A stretch of DNA of 64,000 nt from Lasiosphaeris hirsuta (taxonomy: Eukaryota; Ascomycota; Sordariomycetes; Sordariales; Lasiosphaeriaceae): contig JAUKUA010000006.1 of assembly GCA_030549175.1 (NCBI GenBank), positions 558,001 to 622,000 of the forward strand, written 5' to 3'. The notes beneath the pieces are model-generated. The model was not told the origin of the DNA. It ran no database searches and saw only the letters and a program-made list of their open reading frames with translations. This document shows, piece after piece, positions 33,848-45,904 of this stretch. The translations under genes and the position numbers were made by a program. Within the stretch, counting starts at the first letter, position 1, and every line of letters begins with the position of its first letter.

Positions 33848-35106
33848 ATGGCCTTGAAATTGTCGTCATGGCTTGTCCTCGTCCGCGCATTCCAGCTGCT
33901 GGGTGCCCTGGCAGCAGCCGGCTTGAACGGGTACTTGACTGCCTCCATTTGGACAAAGAAACTCGGCCTGTCGCCGAGCATGGCCATCCTTGAGCTGCTG
34001 GTATGCTTTCCTCCCACCCTGACTTTACAACCCGCTTAGATATCTGGGTTACATGTGAGTCGTGCTGGGGGTTAACCATGTTGTGTCCGCGTCAACAGAT
34101 TTGTATATTGCTCGTCTACACCACGTTCGCCCTCATCATCCAGAAGACCGGCAGAGATCGATTCAGGAGAAAGGGATGGCTCATATGCTTCGTAATCTTT
34201 GACATTTGCTTTTGTGGACTCACCCTCGCCATCATTTGGTTGTTGTCCCAAGCCGGCCTCCCGTCGCATTGCCAGGGTCTGACCCGATTCGACCGTTAGT
34301 GAACCAGCCTTGACTCTTGCTGTCCCTCTCTCTCACGCTTGACCTAGTTGATGATGACGACGCGCCAAATCGACCCTCCTACGGCTTTACTACGGTTGGT
34401 TTTAGCGATGAGAGCGAAGGCCAACACGGCCATCTCGACAAGTACTGTGGTTTCGAGCGGTCGTACTTCTTCATCGCCAATGGCCTCGTGTTAGTATCCC
34501 ACCCTCAGACCAACCTACCGCTGCCACTAGCTCACCAATCCCTTCTAGCTTCACCTATATCGCCACTATAGCCCTTGGCATGCTCGGCATCTACGAGACC
34601 AACCACACCAAAAACGACCGGCTCAACGAGACGCTCGACTCCCTCGAGCGAGCCCGGAACGACATGGACCTCAAGCTGCTCGAATCCTCCTCCTCGCCGC
34701 TGATGCAGGCCCCGCGGCTCAGCATCCCGGCTCCGCCCAGCGAGGGGATCATCACGCGGAGCGCCTCGCTGAGCAGCAACCTCACCTCGGCGACGACATC
34801 GACGACATCGCACGCCCCAAACGCCTACCGGGGCCCCAACCTGATCCCGCGGCGCCCGCTCAACCACCAACCTGCGCCGGCCCTCCCCCGCCGGCCCTCC
34901 CTCCCTAAACCACCCACCTCCCCCGCTGGCCAGAACGTCCACTTCACGCCCATCCCCCTCGACGACGACGACAACGCCGACGCCGCCCTCATCTCGGACG
35001 GGATGCAACACCACCTCCACCTCCACCACCCGCAACAGATGCACCCGATCCTCGAAGACGAGGACAGCGCCGCCATGGTCGTAGCCGACGGGATGCAGCA
35101 CCGCCC

Positions 35107-35145
<39 letters not shown>

Positions 35146-35356
35146 ACCGAACCCGGCATCACATCAGCAGCAGCCGGTGTTGCCGATGCTGCTCGAGGAG
35201 GAGCAGAGCGCAGAGACGGCCCTCACGTCGGACGGGATGCGGCCGGCGGGGCCGATGCTGCCGCCGTACGAGCCGGGTCAGAACCGCATGCCGGGGCATA
35301 GCGGGGACGACGAGCTGGCGCTGAGTGGCTATGTCAAGGGTGGGGCGCGGGCGTAG
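33848..35356 (+). CDS. Four-transmembrane protein B (MARVEL-like topology), paralogue of the gene at 31554
   Basis: Exons 33848-34000, 34099-34294, 34348-34489 and 34549-35356 encode 432 residues, starting in GCCGCCATGG. The membrane segments are: WLVLVRAFQLLGALAAAGL; ILELLICILLVYTTFALII; WLICFVIFDICFCGLTLAII; and VFTYIATIALGMLGI. The loop before the last segment carries SQAGLPSHCQG and LDKYC. A long disordered tail of about 260 residues follows, with a CAG-encoded poly-Gln run (about 35107-35145) and three short repeats around (A/T)xxSDGM or VADGMQ (ALISDGMQ, MVVADGMQ, ALTSDGMR). Last intron phases (1 then 2) and the 142-nt third exon are the same as in gene A. Function is unknown; the layout suits a plasma-membrane or septal protein. 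Confidence 0.83.
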
Positions 35357-36048
35357 GCCGGGGAGGATTCCGGTGGTGGAGAGGAAAAGTTGGGATTGAG
35401 GAAAATGGTTTATGACTTGATGATACCCATGTGTTTTGTTTGCCTGCTATTAGTTAACGGCGCTGGGGGTGGGAGTTTGAGGGGGAGGGGGGAGGGCTGA
35501 TTAGACGGGAACTTGGCCCAGTTCTAGAAGAGCGGGACTCGATCGGTTTATATACCATACCTGTTTTAGCATGATTAATGGAACAAAGTTGAAAATAATC
35601 ATGTGTGTTGGGTGAGATGATATGGAGGGGGGGAGACAGGTTACGCGGCGACACGTAATGCTCAACCACCCAACCCGAATGCGCTCACCAACCACAACCA
35701 CAACCGAGAAATCTCGATGCATGCAAAGCCGAACGAATACTTGGTGTCTCGCGCTAGACGGTACATGCAATGCAGCCAACTCATTTCATCCCCCAGGTAG
35801 ACGAGTGATCTTGTCGCAGGCGGCAGGATTCATCTCGACACTGAACACAACGAGCAGCAGAGCACATGGATTCCACACGTCCAACCGGGCAAGGCATCTA
35901 TCATCAAGTCACACCACTTCGATAGAATACGCCCATGCGGCACTTGTTCCCAAGTCTAACCCAACAATCCCCGGCCCCAACCCAAACAAAACTCAAACCA
36001 GCCGCCTGTTCGCTTCAACACCATGAAATCACTCCCCCCGAGCCTCCT
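35357..36048. other. Convergent 3' region between four-TM gene B and the SNF2 gene
   Basis: About 690 bp holding the two 3' untranslated regions. No further coding sequence is supported. Confidence 0.5.
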
Positions 36049-39000
36049 CTACCACCGCCTCCCGTAAACCGCATCTTCCTTCCGTGCCGGCTTCTTCCCC
36101 ACCATAGCGCCAATATCCTGTGATATAGCCCGAGGATCCATGAGTCCCGCAGCCTGGTCCTCAGGGCTGAGATCATCGCCCCTTGCATCGTGCTTGAAAA
36201 GCGCCAAAATCTCCTGCAGACCGACCTTGAGCGCGTTCTTACCCTTCTTCCTCATACCACCCTCGATCGTTGCCTCGGCTAACAACCTCTTCTTGTTCTG
36301 CAGCTCCAAGATCCTAGCTTCCACCGTCCCCGCCACAGTGAGCTTGTACACAATGACATCGACCGTTTGCGTCAGCCGATGCACCCGATCGATGGCCTGC
36401 TCCTCGACGAACGGGTTCCAGAACGGCTCAACAATCACCACGCGTGTCGCCGCCGTCAAGTTGAGGCCGAGTGAGCCGCACTTGAGGCTGCACAGCAGCA
36501 CACGTGTGTGCGGGTCCGTTCGCAATGACTTCAGTGCGGCCTCGCGCGCCGTGTTGTCCATCTTACCGTCGTACCGCACCGCCTTGAGCCCGGGCTGGGC
36601 GCGCAGGAATGGCTCGATCAGGTCAAGCATCGAGGTGAATTGGGAGAAAACAATAAACTTATGCTCGGTCGCCTCTTTGCGTAGGATGCTGAGGAGCTCG
36701 CGGATCTTGGCCGAGACCATGATGTGATTGGTTTCCGACTTGTGCTTGTAGCTGGGTTTCTTGTAGAGGTGCTGGGTGCTAGGGAAGGTATCGTTTTCCG
36801 AGTCCGACTCTGAGCTTAGTTCTCCCTCGGATATGCTTGCCGCATCATCCGAGTCGGAACCATCTCCTGCATCGGAGCGTGAAACGGCTCGTTCGTGTGA
36901 CTTCTTAGAAACTGACACAAACAGGTCGTTCTCCGAATCCGAGTCGGCATTGATCTTGACCTGCGGATGGTCGTCCTTGACGATGAAGCTGTCGAGGTCG
37001 CTGCCCGCGTCATCTTCCTCTGAGAGATGGACCGAATCATCAGAGCCAACGTCATCACCGCCGCCTTCTGCGTTCTCGTCGTCTTCGCCTCCGGCGGTGC
37101 CGAGGTGGAGGGAGACCTGTTGGTCCTCCGGCACCAGCCAGCTCCCTTCTGCCTCCTCGTCATCGCTATCAGTGATAATCTTCCGGCCCCGCGACTTCTT
37201 CTCCTCGACCTTGACTTCCTCTTCATCTTCGTCGTCGCTATCGGAAATAATCTTCCGATTTCGTGACTTTCTCTCGAGCTTGATCTCCTCCTTGACCACA
37301 CTCACTCGCCTGCTCTTCCTCCTCGACTTCTTCCTCTCGGGGCTCTGGTGGTTAAGCTTATCCAAGCTCTCAGTGCATGGAGTGCACCGCAAGTAGCCCG
37401 CCGAAACCTCCTGCTTGGAGAGGTCACCTAAGCACATGTCGCACTGCTTGGTTTGGATGCCCATGCCACCAAAGGCATCGGCGAGCGCATCAAGATCCGT
37501 GTCGGCGGAGCTTGCCTTTGGCCGAGGTGCCGTGTCCACAGCCAATGCGTCCTTGTCCTTGTCAAGCTTCGTCTCCGACAAGCGCGGGTGGTTGCACGCC
37601 TGACGCAGCCGTAGCAGCAGTACAAGGGCGTTGGCGTAGTTGACTTTGCCCTGCATCATCTTCTCGAGGCTCTTGTCGGCGCGAGCCTCGAGATGGTCGT
37701 AAAACTCACGCTCAGCAGGTGAGAATTCAGTCTCGACTGTCATCACCTTGCGCTCCGTGATCTTGAAAGTAGGCTTGGGAGCGTCCACCTCCTTGCCTTC
37801 CCTCTTTGCCTTCGCCTCGGCAGCGTCCAATGCCATTTTGCCTCCAGCAACCAGGGCACCCTCCTCCTTGAGGATATCCTTGGTCCGCCGCTTCATGAAG
37901 CAGCGGAGGAGAGTATGCAGCCGTCGAATAGCAATATGACCCTTACCGTTCTTCATGGGTGCGTCAATATTGGCACGCCACTCAGCTAGGTCGTCGTAAG
38001 GTTGAATGCGAAGGAAATGCACAAGTGACTGCAGCTCGTCGAGATTGTTCTGCATGGGAGTACCAGTGAGACACCAACGGTACTCGGACCGCAGAGAGCA
38101 TACGGCCTTGGTTGCCTTGGCGTTGCGGTTCTTGATGCTGTGCGCTTCGTCCAAAATGATGCGGTACCAGTGCACGCCAAAGCAGCCCGCCTGTAAACCG
38201 CTGGGGTCGGCGCTGCTATTGCCATGCTCCGAAACCAGAATTTGGTAGGTGGTGATGACAACGTCGTATTTAATCAGTGCCTTGGGATCCTTGGATCTTT
38301 GAGGGCCGTGGTGGACGCAGACCTTGAGGGCGTGTTTCTTGTCTATCTTCTCCTTGATTTCAGCTTCCCACTGACGGATGAGCGCGAGGGGCGCAACCAC
38401 CAAAGTCACCTTCTCGATGTTCTCGAAGTGCTTCTTCCACCCTTTCCCGCCCGGCTCGGGCATTTTGTTGCTGAGTATCAGGGAGATACTCTGGAGCGTC
38501 TTGCCAAGACCCATGTCATCGGCCAAGATACCGCCCTTTGGTAATTTACCTCGCTTGATGGGTCCTAGCTCTCGCCCACGCATCCATTTGACTCCTTCGA
38601 CTTGGTGGGGCAATAGCTTCACGGTGACGCCCTCGAGCGTGCCATCTTCTAGTGCCTCCTCTTTGGATTGTCCGCCTTGCCCATCGGCCTCATCGTCCTC
38701 GTCGTCTTCCATGCCACCTTCCAAGAGCGCCTTCAGATCAGCTGACGCCTTGTTTGGGTCTGTGTAGTAGACTTGATCGTCATAGGACCCAGCCGGCTGG
38801 CTGTATTGTGATATGGGCTGGGCGGTCTCGCCCATTGAGCTGAACATCGGAAGGGCGGGTGTTTTCTTCTCCGTCTTAGACCTCATCGGACCACCATTCG
38901 ACCGGTAAAGGTCCTTGTGGAACTCGGGCTTGGTCTTTTGCTTGATGAAGATGCTGTCGGGGTCGGTGGGCTTGCGCCTGATGAAGTTGGAGGGCAGCTG

Positions 39001-39201
39001 TGTTGGGCGGCCGAAAGTGGGTGTTGCGGTGGCGGGTTTGGCAGGAGCCGGGCTGCTCGAGATGTCGATGACCTCGGAGTTTGGGTTGTGGATGGGTTGC
39101 AAGGGGCTTTGGGAGCCAGGGCCGAGCGACATGTTGGCGGTCTGGGACATTATGAATTCGAGATCATCGTCCCCGAAGGATGGACTGCGGGAGGGCGGCA
39201 T
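36049..39201 (-). CDS. SNF2-family ATPase/helicase (Rad5/Rad16-like branch)
   Basis: A single-exon gene of 1050 codons. Helicase motifs are, in order: [12 protein letters not shown] (Q region, about 196); [16 protein letters not shown] (motif I, about 223-238); [15 protein letters not shown] (Ia); [12 protein letters not shown] (DEAH, 351-354); [13 protein letters not shown] (III); [15 protein letters not shown] (IV); and [21 protein letters not shown] with [11 protein letters not shown] (V-VI). Between the lobes lies a CDMCLGDL...LRCTPC zinc-ribbon or remnant RING segment, then a long acidic Ser/Asp/Glu-rich insertion with repeated [10 protein letters not shown] blocks. The N-terminus is disordered, with IDISSSPAP, a SUMO-interacting-motif-like sequence. 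Family members remodel chromatin or repair complexes; exact orthology (Uls1-like or another fungal branch) is not settled by reading alone. Confidence 0.88.
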   Translation of the reverse strand: MPPSRSPSFGDDDLEFIMSQTANMSLGPGSQSPLQPIHNPNSEVIDISSSPAPAKPATATPTFGRPTQLPSNFIRRKPTDPDSIFIKQKTKPEFHKDLYRSNGGPMRSKTEKKTPALPMFSSMGETAQPISQYSQPAGSYDDQVYYTDPNKASADLKALLEGGMEDDEDDEADGQGGQSKEEALEDGTLEGVTVKLLPHQVEGVKWMRGRELGPIKRGKLPKGGILADDMGLGKTLQSISLILSNKMPEPGGKGWKKHFENIEKVTLVVAPLALIRQWEAEIKEKIDKKHALKVCVHHGPQRSKDPKALIKYDVVITTYQILVSEHGNSSADPSGLQAGCFGVHWYRIILDEAHSIKNRNAKATKAVCSLRSEYRWCLTGTPMQNNLDELQSLVHFLRIQPYDDLAEWRANIDAPMKNGKGHIAIRRLHTLLRCFMKRRTKDILKEEGALVAGGKMALDAAEAKAKREGKEVDAPKPTFKITERKVMTVETEFSPAEREFYDHLEARADKSLEKMMQGKVNYANALVLLLRLRQACNHPRLSETKLDKDKDALAVDTAPRPKASSADTDLDALADAFGGMGIQTKQCDMCLGDLSKQEVSAGYLRCTPCTESLDKLNHQSPERKKSRRKSRRVSVVKEEIKLERKSRNRKIISDSDDEDEEEVKVEEKKSRGRKIITDSDDEEAEGSWLVPEDQQVSLHLGTAGGEDDENAEGGGDDVGSDDSVHLSEEDDAGSDLDSFIVKDDHPQVKINADSDSENDLFVSVSKKSHERAVSRSDAGDGSDSDDAASISEGELSSESDSENDTFPSTQHLYKKPSYKHKSETNHIMVSAKIRELLSILRKEATEHKFIVFSQFTSMLDLIEPFLRAQPGLKAVRYDGKMDNTAREAALKSLRTDPHTRVLLCSLKCGSLGLNLTAATRVVIVEPFWNPFVEEQAIDRVHRLTQTVDVIVYKLTVAGTVEARILELQNKKRLLAEATIEGGMRKKGKNALKVGLQEILALFKHDARGDDLSPEDQAAGLMDPRAISQDIGAMVGKKPARKEDAVYGRRW

Positions 39202-40220
39202 GATTATAGCCTGGGCCGAATAGCTGATGGTAGTGGAATTTATCAGATCGTAGAAGCCTTGTCGCAGTTCTGCCCTTGATCTGCGGTGCTTGCCGCGCTG
39301 ACTGCGCTGTTTGTCAAACTCTGGTTTGGTGGTTGACGACAGGCTGTTTTGCGGTTGGACTGCGAAGTGGGCGCCTGGCTTTCTGTTGGCACAATTTCAC
39401 TTGTCAGTTCCGTTGCCACTGCATGCACCTCTATGTAGTTCATAGTTCTGCGGGTTTTGGAGAAGAAAAGGTCATTTATTTACCTCATGGGCAGAGCTCA
39501 AGGTGGGCATGCTTGGACCCAATTTGATGCAATTCAGAGTGCTAGGGTACCTGGATTTGTGATAAATGGGGCACACAAGCGCACGCCTTTGAGCTGTTGC
39601 GTGTTTACGAGCATGACGATTTGAGCGGGCACCAAGGCAACCGGATTTAGTAAGTAGCAGTACTTACTACCCCACGTGCTACCCCACTAACCCGCCACCC
39701 CAACCGCTCGCTCACTAGGCACACGGCTGTGAGCCGCCTGAACGACCAACAAGCGAAAAGGACGTGCGATAAGAAACCCTGCCGTCCTCCAAGTATCTAG
39801 ACTCGATGGAACAAGTAGTCATGTTTCCGCTAGACCACCAACACCGTGAAATTGACTCAGGAAGTCCAACAAAACACAATTACATCGCGGCAATTTTGAC
39901 TGGTTTCAGTTGCAGCATCGCATCACAGTCACTCAGATTTGAGCATTGAAAAATGCCATACAGTTCTTGAGTCAAACCAATATCCTAAAGCAAGCTGTAT
40001 TAGTAACTAGCATTATTACAGACCCCTGAAGACATGAAGTTTTCTCGAGGTTGCTGGAAAAATAATAGTCTGATAAATCCTGCAATCAACCAAAAAGACC
40101 AAATCTCAATATTTCTATTAGTAAGAAGGCATTTTGGAATGATATCTCGTGTCTTTGAGGAAACCAGGAATGGAAAATAAAGTGATTCTCCCTACTTCTA
40201 CTGCTTGACAAAGGGCATAT
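39202..40220. other. Intergenic between SNF2 and Yrb30-like genes
   Basis: The SNF2 promoter (left) and the 3' region of the Yrb30-like gene (right). Around 39820-40190 the sequence is AT-rich. No coding region seen. Confidence 0.5.
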
Positions 40221-42238
40221 CTATTTCGCTGGGGTATCAGTGTAAGGATCAAAGCCCATCCGCCGTTTCGTTGCGTTTCGTAACGCCCAGTGCGCCTGAC
40301 CACTCAAGCCTGTGGTTGATGTCTCGTCAAGGAAAAAGGTCAGAATGTGATCTGGAATCGATAAATGCGGTGTCTGCTGGAACTCCTGGAGGCTTGTGAG
40401 CCTTATCAGCATCTCCAGCAATGACAAAGAGGAGACAACTGGTCCAAATGGAGATTTGGCCATCTTTGGCTCTTGCACCTCCACCTTGGATGTCCCGACT
40501 TGACCAGAGGATGGGTCTGAGATATCATGAGGAGATGGCTTAGGCCGTAGAGAGATGCTCTTGAGTTGGGCAAGCAAGTTTGAGTCAACGGATAACCTAT
40601 CGCGAGATAATCTCGACCCGGCAAGTGACTGCCGACGGTTCGATGCGCTCTCGCTAGGATCACAATTCGATTCATCTTCCGTTTCGGTATCGTCCTCATT
40701 GCCGCCTTCTATAAAGACTTCCAATGCCAGCCACTCGGGATCCAAGTGTGCGGGAAGTTGGCCGGTCCTCGGTCCGCCATGCGCCTCGACTGACTTTGCA
40801 CCAACACCACTCTCTTCTCGTAGCTGTCTGTCAATGTCCGCCTGATCGTCCGATGAGGCAGAGTTGATTTTCATCTCTTGGCTTTGGGGCTCGTGCTGTG
40901 ACTCATACGGAAAGTCATCCTGGGAGCCATCCGAATCCTCAAACCACTCTTTCCTCAACCCTATGGGTGTCTTGGCGTGAGCATCCCTTTTCAGAAGCAA
41001 CACTGGGTTGTTCTCTTCATCGCCCGCATCTCTGATGTTCAGGATCCTTCCGGTGTCGGTGTAGAAGATCTTGGCGATTTGGTAGATTGGGATGGACTCC
41101 CGTATTCCGGCCATTGGCATGTCATTGAAGGGCTGGGGATGGGGTCCATCGTCTTCGTGAACCCGGCCATCGTCTAAATCTTCAATGATCTCCAGGTGGT
41201 ACGAGTACTCGTCCGATCGCGCAAACATGGCCATAATGGACGACGCAGAGATACTCCCGCTGAGCCCCAGGTCAGGAGAACCCGTAGGACAATATCCTCG
41301 GGTCCTGTCAAAAGTCCAGTTCAAAGGGGTCCTACAGAGCCGGACGCGAGCTTTGTGCATGACTTCTTGCCAGATCGGCCTTCTCTCTCCCTCGCCAATC
41401 CCGTATGGTTCCTCTTTGAGAGGAGCCCTTTCGGGCAACCCTTTGGCCGATGAGGCATCGTCATGGCTCAATTGAGCATCAACATTTACCTGGGAATGAC
41501 CAAGGAAGAGCATGTAGAGAGACAGTGTGAAGCAGGGGCCGACCTGGACCGGTCGGTTCGGGTCACCCGCAAACTGGGCATCCCCAAAAGAGAGAAGCGT
41601 GCTTGCTTGCATCATTCTTGATGGCGAGATTCCCGGGGCCAGCGCCGAGGACATCTTCTCCCCGGACGCCGTGATAGCGAGCTGTATCAGAGGGATGTCT
41701 CTGTCGATGCGTGCCAACAGATCCTTGATGTCCCTCATGATCAACATCAATTCCGCATGGTGTGACTCTGACATGCGGCCCTTGCGGCTTGCGCCAGCGA
41801 CGCTCAGGTCCTCCTCAATTGTGGCTGCATTGTCGAGCCGCTTCCCAAGACGAACGATCTCTCGATGGAGTGATTTAGCGAGGGGCACGGCCGACTCTAG
41901 AAATACATTCCCACGACCAGACCTGCGATGTGTCAGCGATTCGCCCACAACGGGAAAAAAACACCCTACTTGAACTCGATCAAGTCAATTGCCGGCGAGA
42001 TAATCTGCATGAGTCAGTCAGTCAAATGATATTTGCAAAGTGAGAGAGAGTGACCAACCTTGCTTTTACTCTCCAGCAGTTTTTTGAGAGACTTGAGCTC
42101 TTGGTGGATGCCCCTGTCGTTGACAGTCTTGAGAAGCCTCGAGCACTGCTGAACAGCGTAAGTCGAGGTGATGGCAATGCCAGATCGTATGGCATAGTTG
42201 ACCGCCTGGACACCCAGCCGTTCCAAGAGTGCATCCAT
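40221..42238 (-). CDS. RanGTP-binding protein, Yrb30-like
   Basis: Exons 42059-42238, 41970-42004 and 40221-41922 give 638 residues. The N-terminus (MDALLERLGVQAVNYAIRSG) and the blocks AIDLIEFKSGRGNVFLESAV and LAKSLHREIVRLGKRLD match the fungal RanGTP-binding family of yeast Yrb30. So do WQEVMHKARVRLCRTPLNWTF, YHLEIIEDLDDGRVHEDDG, VLLLKRDAHAKTPIGLRKEW and WLALEVFIEGGNEDDTETED. Family members bind RanGTP and block RanGAP, shuttling between nucleus and cytoplasm. The second exon is tiny (35 nt) but is needed to connect the conserved IDLIEFK motif. The C-terminus (LTSLQEFQQTPHLSIPDHIL and LDETSTTGLSGQAHWALR) is also conserved in filamentous fungi. It diverges from eRF3. Confidence 0.82.
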
Positions 42239-42885
42239 GGTTTTTCTTGAGTTTCCATTCTGGAGCACTTGGGCATCTGCGTAAACAAAAAGTATAAGTG
42301 GTTGAAATGTTATCTTCCAATCCGCTTTTGCCTGGTCGCGTTCGGCGTTTGGGCGTGCAAGGCCCCAGCATGACATGAATTCCTATCGCTTGGGCAGTCA
42401 TCGCTCGCACTGTTGAGCTAAACCGCATAGGGTTAGCACCATATTTTGCTGACCTGTTTGGCCCGCTGCCCCTGGCCGCCAGACTCATACAGTGTGTCGC
42501 CGCGAGAGTCATACCGTGCGTCTTCGGCGCCGTACTGTATAAGCGACGGCACAGGCATTGGCAGGAACCCTCTTCCCCGCCACCATCGATGGTGGGGCAG
42601 CGTTGCCAGCAAAACTTCCCCCATTCCTCAAATCCAGCGCTGGAAATAGGTTCAAACCGCCAGCCAGACGTCATCCATCAGCTTAAGTCACAGCATCAAC
42701 AGACTCGTATCAACGTTCATCGTCCTGAATTGTGGATCTACAGCCACAATTCCCTCGATTTTTTTCGGGTCCACGGCCAGCCCAGGCGACAAAGACGAGC
42801 GTTCCCGAACCAGCGTGCGCAAAGCAGAAGACCCCGCCAACACTCGCATTTTCGATAGCTCGTGTCCCACGCACAACTCAACAAA
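42239..42885. promoter_or_regulatory. Divergent promoter between Yrb30-like (-) and eRF3 (+)
   Basis: A 647-bp spacer. A short minus-strand frame at 42433-42624 has no recognisable content. The eRF3 side ends CACAACTCAACAAAATGTC, a typical A-rich fungal start context. Confidence 0.45.
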
Positions 42886-45147
42886 ATGTCCAACGTCAAG
42901 GATTCATGGGAGGACGACCCGGCGGCCCAGGATGATGAGCTTGCCCGCCAGACTCAGCAGCAAATGAACCTCGGTGGCCAGCAAAACCAGGGTAGCTTCC
43001 GACCAGGTGTCGCTTCGTTCCAGCCCACGGCGCAGACATTCTCGCCCGGCGGGTTTGCCGCTGGCGATTTCGTACCTCAATACCAGCAGCAGCAGCAGCA
43101 GCAATACTACGGTGGACAGGCCGCCCCCTACTACCCTCAATACGGTAGCCAGCAGCAGCAGCCCGGATATGGACAGTATGGCCAACAGGCCCAGCAGGGC
43201 CCGCAGGGCTACGGGAGCGTCTACGGACAGGGCGGTTACAACCAGGGATACGGTAAGATGAGTTCGACAACTTGACGTTGCGAACGAGAGCTCATGGTGA
43301 GACCAGGTCAACAATACCAGGGCTATCAGCAGCAGCAAGGCTTTGCCCAGCCCCAGCAATCCCAGCAACCCCAGCAGCAGGGGGCCCCTAAGGCTCCTAC
43401 GATTGTGAAACGCCCAGCTAACTCTCCATCACCAGCGGATGCGCCCAGTCCCACCATCTCCAGCCAAGTCGGCGCCAAGGTCTTGAGTATTGGAGGCGAC
43501 GTTGTCAAGCCCAAGGCCAAGGTGTTGTCCATCGGCAATACTGGATCGCCAAAGGAGGAGCCCAAGAAGGCAGCTGCTGCTGACGCTGTCCCCAAGGCCG
43601 CCGCAAATAAGGCGATCGATAAGGTGGACGCAAAGGCGGGTGGCAGCGGGAAGAGCTCACCAGCTCCATCGTCTGGCCGGTCTAGCCCCACCCCCGCAGC
43701 CGTAGCCAAGCCAGCTGTTCGTGATATCGACGCCGTCGAGAAGGAGCAAGTAGCCGATGTCGACCAAGAAACGCTAAAGGAAATTTACGGCAAGGAGCAT
43801 GTGAATATTATCTTCATTGGCCACGTCGACGCTGGCAAGAGTACCCTTGGAGGCTCTATCTTGTACTGCACTGGTATGGTCGATCAGAGAACCATGGATA
43901 AGTACAAGAGGGAGGCTAAGGAGATGGGCCGTGAGACCTGGTATCTCTCCTGGGCGCTCGATTTGACCACCGAGGAGCGTTCCAAGGGAAAGACAGTCGA
44001 GGTCGGCCGTGGGTTCTTCGAAACCGACAAGCGAAAGTACAGCATCCTCGACGCACCTGGCCACAAGACATATGTGCCCAACATGATTGGTGGAGCGTCC
44101 CAAGCCGATGTAGGCATCCTGGTTATCAGTGCACGAAAGGGCGAGTATGAGACTGGATTCGAGAAGGGAGGTCAGACCAGAGAGCACGCCATGTTGGCCA
44201 AGACTCAAGGAGTCAACAAGCTGGTGGTAGTCATCAACAAGATGGACGACCCTACCGTAGAATGGTCGCATGACCGTTACAAGGAGTGCACCACCAAGCT
44301 CTCGCAGTTCCTGAAGGGCACCGGGTACAATCTGAAAACCGATGTCTTTTTCATGCCGATTGCTGCGCAACAAACAATGGGCATCAAGGACAGAGTACCC
44401 AAGGATAAATGCCCCTGGTATGACGGCCCGTCGCTCCTCGAATATCTCGACAGCATGCAGGCGCTCGAGCGCAAGATCAACGCGCCGTTCATGATGGCTG
44501 TTGCTGGCAAGTACCGCGACATGGGTACCATGATTGAGGGCAAGATCGAGGCTGGTGTGGTCAGGAAAGGAATGAGTTTGGTCATGATGCCCAACAAGCA
44601 AACCGTCGAGGTTTCGGCAGCATATGGCGAGACTGAAGACGAGTTGACGATTGCTCAGTGCGGTGACCAGGTCCGCCTTCGTCTCCGTGGCATCGAAGAG
44701 GAGGAGATTATGCCTGGATTCGTTCTTTGCTCGCCCAAGAGACTGGTGCACAACGTGTCACAGTTTGAGGCGCAGATTCGCATCCTAGACCTGAAGAGTA
44801 TTCTGTCGGCCGGCTTCAACTGTGTCCTGCACGTCCACGCTGCTATCGAAGAAGTCACATTCTCAGCCCTGCTCCACAAATTGCAGAAGGGCACCAACAG
44901 GAAGAGCAAGGTGCCGCCCTCCCACGCGAAGAAGGGCGAGAGCATCATCGCTCGCCTGCAGATTATTGGCGGTGCCGGGTCCGTGTGTGTCGAGAGATTT
45001 GAGGACTACCCCCAGATGGGCCGTTTCACTCTCCGTGATCAGGTATGTCAAACGGCTGTTCATGCTTTGTGCACAACTAACGATATTCAGGGGCAAACTA
45101 TTGCGATTGGCAAGATTACCAGGCTTATTACGGACGATAGTGCTTAA
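42886..45147 (+). CDS. SUP35: Eukaryotic peptide chain release factor eRF3 (Sup35)
   Basis: Exons 42886-43252, 43307-45042 and 45091-45147 give 719 residues. Residues 1 to about 150 are a Gln/Gly/Tyr-rich prion-like domain (YQQQQQQQYYGG, YGQYGQQAQQGPQG, YQGYQQQQGF). A charged Lys/Ala/Pro linker follows, with two copies of AKVLSIG. The GTPase core begins near 290: GHVDAGKST (G1), DAPGHKTYVPNMI (G3) and NKMDD (G4). Domains 2 and 3 end TIAIGKITRLI; exon 3 supplies this last segment. The factor hydrolyses GTP with eRF1 to release peptides at stop codons and links termination to poly(A)-binding protein and mRNA decay. EF-1alpha and Hbs1 are excluded by the prion-like N-domain and the KEHVNIIFIGHVDAGKS signature. 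Confidence 0.96.
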
Positions 45148-45904
45148 GTCAAATTAGAGGACGGTGCGCCCGCGGCCACTTAGAGGTCCCTGGTGCTATC
45201 TTGTGGATCTGAGAATGCATGGGGATGTTCTCGGGCGCTTTGTAGAGGATTCCGTTATACTGAGACCTGATATTGGCCCGGATGCATGCTTGCCTGGTAG
45301 GTCGACACATATGAATGCGAAGTAAAAGTTATCTTTATGCTGGTTGGCGCATCTTGTTTGCTTAGTTATATATTCTCAGCTCGTCGGTGTATAGCAGCCA
45401 AGTCAGGGATACCCGCATATGTAGGTGCTCAAAGGCGGGAGAAGTGAGTGCCTGCAGTGATTGTTCTAGCTTTTGATTGGCCATTTGTGAGCTGGTTGTC
45501 AATATCATGACTATCTTTCGTCTCCTTGGTGCAGAGACAAAAGCTGGTTTGAAGACGCAGATACCCACCTTCCATGCAAGCGGTGCGGGGGTGTAGAGTC
45601 AGGAGGGGGCGGGAGCAGCCGTCCTTCGTGGGGTTTCCATGAACGGGAAGGAACTTGAACCATTACACCATAGCGGGACTTTGCAGGAGTTTGGAGGTGT
45701 ATCCGCGATATCTGTCTATTATCCCTCGATTTGGCCATCTACTACGAGGGCTACACTATTCAGTAAGGGCTCTGCAGAATATACCGCAGCATAGACAGAG
45801 TACTGCTAGAGACCGGGAGGACTTAGCCTTGGGCCGGACACACACGCAGCTTCTACGGCCTTGAAGAGGCTGCTTTAGGGCCCTACACTGTGCTGAAAGT
45901 CATC
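45148..45904. other. Intergenic between eRF3 and SDR genes
   Basis: The eRF3 3' untranslated region and the promoter of the short-chain dehydrogenase. No additional gene supported. A tRNA-like fragment near 45630-45690 was considered and rejected. Confidence 0.5.

Noticed and set aside
43774..44751. 325-codon minus-strand open frame inside eRF3
   Set aside because: Antisense shadow of a strongly conserved GTPase; no motif.
45620..45690. tRNA-like sequence on the minus strand (TATGGTGTAATGGTTC)
   Set aside because: It has an A-box-like motif, but no cloverleaf could be drawn and the expected T arm at the right distance is missing.
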